From: Rhizophagus irregularis
Taxonomy: Eukaryota; Glomeromycota; Glomeromycetes; Glomerales; Glomeraceae
Length of the DNA stretch: 64,000 bases
Direction of reading: 5' to 3'
Assembly (NCBI RefSeq): GCF_026210795.1
Contig: NC_089454.1
Location: 620,001-684,000 of the forward strand
Part shown: positions 60,463 through 64,000 of the stretch, one piece after another
Layout of the letters: the number at the start of each line of letters is the position of its first letter
Position numbering within the stretch: the stretch's first letter is position 1
The notes under the pieces: model-generated
What the model was told of the DNA's origin: nothing
Database searches by the model: none
The model's input: only the letters and a program-made list of their open reading frames with translations
Translations under genes and position numbers: made by a program

Positions 60463-60687
60463 AGGACCCCGCCTACTACTAAGATATGTTACTAGTAAAA
60501 ATTTCACTTTCATATGAAACCTTACCTTAGAATTTGCTTAAATTTTATTGGTTAATTGACTAAAAAGGAAAAAAATCATAACAATGTAATATAAAATTTC
60601 TTTTTATAGTAAGATCTTCAAAGAGTTTTATATGTAAACCTTACTTTAGGCCATAGGGTGACCTATCTTAATAGTAGGCGGGATCCT
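60463..60687. mobile_element. 225-bp MITE with 8-bp duplication
   Basis: Starts AGGACCCCGCCTACTACTAA and ends with the complement (TTAATAGTAGGCGGGATCCT). Flanks aaataaat and aaataaac form an 8-bp target duplication with one change. It sits inside the Harbinger transposase gene. The terminal AGGACCCCG is shared with the MITE at 52164 and 62865, suggesting mobilisation by the same transposase. Confidence 0.75.
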
Positions 60688-61115
60688 AAATAAACAGTTC
60701 CTTCTGCAATTCCAAATCTTGAACATAATCCAAATATATTTTCTTTAGAATCAATTCTTTTCAAAAAAATTGCAAGTTGTAATTTAACAGGAGCTTATGA
60801 ATGATTACTATTATTTTGAAAAATTGGATGAGTAATTAATAGGGAAACAATCTTTTGAAAATTTATAGAGTTCATTCTAATGATTTTTTTAAATCTACAG
60901 TCTTCATATTTTGGTAAAATATAGTTATATCAATCTTTTGATTTTGCTACATGATAAGATCTTTGCTCTAAATATCTTATTTCGAGTAATGAGGTTAGTC
61001 CAAGCATTACCAAATCATCATCTTCTTCTTCACTTGAATCACCTTCTTTCTCAAATAAATCTTCATTTTCCATATCTTGACAAGCTGTAATAACATAAAA
61101 AGGGTTACAGTACGA

Positions 61116-61232
61116 ATTCCCGAAGGCCGAAATCCCGAATGGACGTTTTCCCGAAAACTTGGGCGGAGTTATCGTAATGCTGGCTAAGTTTTCGGGAAAA
61201 TGTCCATTCAGGATTTCGGCCTTCGGGATAAT
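61116..61232. repeat. Foldback with ttttcccgaa arms
   Basis: About 117 bp. The left arm attcccgaaggccgaaatcc...ttttcccgaaaactt pairs with taagttttcgggaaaa...ggatttcggccttcgggat. It lies in the 5' part of the transposase frame without closing it. Confidence 0.7.
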
Positions 61233-61568
61233 GTCTGACAAGGCATAAAAAGATAATAATTCCCTTATTTTCTTGTGTTTAGACATTTTAACTGCTGTAA
61301 ATTTTAATTATACTTTATAAAAATAAAAGTAATGACTATGCGACAACTTTTGTATTCATAGATTAATCAATATATACGATCAAGCATTTCAATTATGAAC
61401 ATTGATTGTAAAATTTAATGTAATCTGATTAAAAATGCTGATCGAACAATTATGAACTGGCCTAATGTAATATAAAATTTTCTTTTATAATAGAATCTGC
61501 AAAGAATTTTATATATGATTTTTACTTTAAATCTGAAAGTGATCTATCTTATAAGTAAGCAAGATTCT

Positions 61569-62140
61569 AGTCTGATATAATATATTTCAGTATTATATAG
61601 TGTATTGTCAAATTACCATAGGTTAATTCATTATCATGTATATTTAAACATATTATTTTATTAGTAAATAGTAAATAAAAGAAGACAAAAATAAGTTTTT
61701 GATAATTCTCCTTATACTCTAAGAAAAAAAACCACTCCATTAAATGCATCTTGATGAATGAGATCTGAATACAAAAGATTAATATATGTTATTGATTATA
61801 ATCAGAAAGTTAAAAAATATAGAGAAAATGATGATGATAATATTAGATACCATTCAAGAAAAAAATTAAAATTGGTTAAAAAGATCCATAATATTAAATA
61901 AAATTCTTTTAAAAATTTCATTTTATTTTAACAGTTAATATGTTTTATATATTAGCCATATAGAATATTTTAGACTATTATTAATAATATTGTAATAATT
62001 TAACAAATATTTTACTAATTTTGCATTTAATTTATAATAAATTGAAATTAATTAATTATGTGTATTTAAATCTGATATAATAAATTGATAAATTAAGTAG
62101 CAATTTAAAATTAATTAAAAGTAGAATTCCTTAAAATCAA
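61569..62140. other. AT-rich, no feature recognised
   Basis: No supported gene, RNA or element. Confidence 0.5.
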
Positions 62141-62300
62141 ATCAAATATAAACCTAATTTGAATTTTATTAAATTGATCAATTAAATTAAGAATTTTTAA
62201 ATCAAATCAAATCAAATTCAAATCAAATTAAATTAAGCTAATTTGAATTTGATAAATTCAAATCAAATTCAAATCAAATGTCAAATATCAAATCAAGTTG
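62140..62300. repeat. AAATCAAATTC microsatellite-like array
   Basis: Irregular tandem aaatcaaatc/aaattcaaatc units on both strands, with inverted versions (gatttgaat). Low-complexity. From 62301 to 62864 only AT-rich sequence is seen. Confidence 0.65.
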
Positions 62301-62864
62301 TAGAATCCTACTTGAAAGCATATACTGATTCTATATATTAATTTTTTTTTACAATCAAAAATAATTTATTAATCCTTTTTTTTTATATATGATCTAATAT
62401 TCAAATTTACTAATAAGCTAATAACAGAAGATAATTTCATTACTTTTTAATAAATTATATGTATATATTGATACAATTAATTAAAATGATATTAATTAAT
62501 AAGTTACAAAATAAGAAAAATAAATGGTTAATCTAACAAGTAAATAAAAAAAACTGGATAATAATAAGATCAATCCTATTAATATCCAATTGTAAATGAA
62601 TAGGTATCCTATTAATAACCTATTGATAACCTTACCTTACATGATTAATACCATTTTATAGTTGCCAATTAAACACTCTGCAAAAATAAATATCAACTAG
62701 ATCTTTTTAGAATAGCCTAGATGGTCCTTAATTTGAATTGCGTTTCAATACAATGATAATGAAAAAATCATGAAAAATAAAAAGATAAAATAATAAATAT
62801 AATTTAATGGCAATATTTTTTTGCACATAAAGTAATCTGAAAGCTAAAAAAACAGGAAAAAACT

Positions 62865-63161
62865 AGGACCCCGGATATCTAATATAAAGGTCATAATGGA
62901 CTTTTGGCCAAAAACACCCCTTTTTGCTGAAATTCAAAAAATCGTTTTTTGTAAATATCTCAGCATCCAGTAATTCAATTTTAATGAACTTTTTTTTATT
63001 TTGTAGCCCTCATTTAGCTCTACAATTTAAAAAAATGTTCATCAAAATTGGACTATTGGATGCCGAGATATTTACAAAAAACGATTTTTTGAGCCTCTGA
63101 AAAATGGGCCAATCTGCCGAAAGTGTGACTTATGACCTGTTTTGGAGATATCCGGGGTCCT
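62865..63161. mobile_element. AGGACCCCGG foldback MITE, copy B
   Basis: Nearly identical to 52164-52459, with a handful of differences (for example gcctctgaaaaatggg in place of aattccggaaaatggg). Exact 8-bp target duplication AAAAAACT on both sides. High identity and perfect duplications indicate recent insertion. Confidence 0.85.
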
Positions 63162-64000
63162 AAAAAACTAATCAAAAATCAAAAATACATTTAAAAATAA
63201 TAAATCAAGAATAATACAAGAAATATATAAAATGTTTAATGAAATATTTGATATTGATGATATTATGATTTTAATAATCTTGATATTAAAATGAGTGAGA
63301 TAAATAGGACTCTAAAAAATGCTTATATATGTAAAGTACTAAGATACTTAGCCAACGTAGAAAAATTTTATAATGTAAGAATTTTATAATACTTAATTTT
63401 GAGAAAATTTTATACTATATAAGATAATTAAATTGCATATTTTTGATATTATTTTAAAATACTAGGAGTTTTTAGTTGCTTAATTTTCATATTTATAGAA
63501 CTCCTTAAAATATTATATATTGAATTTATAATTAATTTTTATTTTATTTTCACTACTGATAATTTTACTTTCAATTAATTTTGTATTACATTTCACAATT
63601 TTACATAAATACATAAATAAAAAATTTTTTTTGACAAAATTTCAGTTTTTTTTAATGTTTTATTAATTTTCTTTCAATAGTATTTTTTATTAAATTTTAT
63701 TAAACTCAATATACTATTTTTAATACAAAATTATTATATTATATATGTTTATTTTATTAAATAAAATTACTGTAAATATGTTTTACTTTAAAATATTATT
63801 TCACCACTTACCATTTTGGTTGAATCTGAATTGATTCAATTTGACTGAATCTTTTGCAGAACACAATCTAATAGTAGTTATTTCATTTTAAATAGATAGA
63901 GATATTCAATTTTAGGTTAGATTAGATCAGGTTGATTATTTAACCTAGCCTAAATTTTTTAAAACAGGTTTCAGATTATTTAATTTGAGCTGATTTGTTT
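63162..64000. other. AT-rich end of window
   Basis: No gene or element recognised. Confidence 0.5.

Larger units (their letters stand above)
59795..61286 (-). pseudogene. Harbinger DDE transposase (DDE_Tnp_4), broken
   Basis: Minus strand. The N-part MSKHKKIRELLSFYAL... leads to LPKYEDCRFKKIIRMNSINF and KLQLAIFLKRIDSKENIFGLCSRFGIAEGTV, a helix-turn-helix-like region. The catalytic core is still readable: GAIDGSH (first D), YLLGDSAYS (second D) and RVVVENAFGK (E), plus YWNRKKKYSIQLQGIVNYRG. Stops occur at 60930 (TGA where the family has Trp) and near 60798 (TAA for Gln). The 225-bp MITE cuts the gene after EGTV. Downstream of that the frame shifts again, and a further stop lies near 60287. 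The gene is therefore not functional. A small foldback at 61116-61232 is carried in frame in the N-part. Confidence 0.75.
58222..61463. mobile_element. PIF/Harbinger DNA transposon
   Basis: Ends carry inverted repeats of about 44 bp: AGGCCAGTTTATAATTGTTT at the left and the complement of AACAATTATGAACTGGCCT at the right, continuing through a gcatttttgatcagg block. The 3-bp target duplication AAT lies at 58219-58221 and 61464-61466. It holds a two-exon Myb/SANT-like gene (+) and a DDE transposase gene (-) facing it, the normal Harbinger pair. A 225-bp MITE (60463-60687) and a small foldback (61116-61232) sit inside the transposase gene. Confidence 0.82.
57713..61568. mobile_element. Old 225-bp-family MITE split by later insertions
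   Basis: Left piece 57713-57795 (AGAATCCTGCTCACTCATTA...cttaaattctattggttaat), short middle piece 58200-58221 (aaaatgaaaaaaattataat) and right piece 61464-61568 (aatgtaatataaaattttct...taagtaagcaagattct) line up in order with the uninterrupted 225-bp MITE at 60463-60687. Two later insertions account for the gaps: a foldback (57796-58199) and the Harbinger element (58222-61463). Confidence 0.6.

Overview
The window looks like nuclear DNA of an early-diverging filamentous fungus, most likely an arbuscular mycorrhizal fungus of the Rhizophagus type (inference). The reasons are very AT-rich DNA, short GT-AG introns, fungal genes (a ZRT3-like ZIP transporter, a BIM1-like GPI protein, an Sso-type syntaxin), a MATA-HMG-type HMG-box gene, a Crinkler-type NTPase relic, lineage-specific tandem families, and a dense layer of MITEs, Crypton and Harbinger DNA transposons. 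No tRNA, rRNA, CRISPR or LTR element was recognised.

Layout. 1-2.0 kb: repeats and a small TA-flanked MITE. 2.0-5.0 kb: a divergent pair of metal-related genes, a BIM1/X325-like copper-binding GPI protein (-) and a ZIP zinc transporter (+). 5-10.6 kb: gene-poor, with a decayed duplicate of the Bax-inhibitor gene's 5' end and a Crinkler-type relic. 10.6-14.4 kb: a Bax-inhibitor-1/TMBIM protein and an OAC1-like mitochondrial carrier. 15.5-20.9 kb: one full plasma-membrane-type syntaxin followed by two shortened tandem copies that lack the membrane anchor and end in CaaX boxes (CVLS and CVLL). 21.5-36 kb: a TPR/RING-like protein, a small unknown protein, an NAD(P)-binding NmrA-type protein, a secreted Cys-rich protein, a Ser-rich single-pass membrane protein and a MATA-HMG transcription factor.

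37.9-50.9 kb: a tandem family. A plus-strand gene at 37.9 kb faces a run of minus-strand two-exon genes at 39.0, 41.0, 43.3, 45.7 and 47.7 kb, plus an exon-2 relic at 50.6 kb. Their proteins are helical with a glycine/alanine-rich hydrophobic hairpin in the middle, the layout of alpha-helical pore-forming proteins (HBL/ClyA/Xax type; inference). Two copies look whole and the rest are decayed. The plus-strand gene is itself a distant homologue, and its 3' tail was copied with every unit, so the ancestral unit was a convergent pair.

49-64 kb: a transposon graveyard. It holds several elements with 8-bp target duplications, foldback MITEs, a Crypton-type recombinase gene interrupted by an 868-bp element that carries a hairpin minisatellite, and a Harbinger element (44-bp inverted repeats, intact Myb/SANT-like gene, broken transposase) lodged inside an older MITE.

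The two observations most worth following are the CaaX-ended syntaxin copies, which look like a natural swap of a transmembrane anchor for a lipid anchor in a Qa-SNARE, and the two-type helical protein array.
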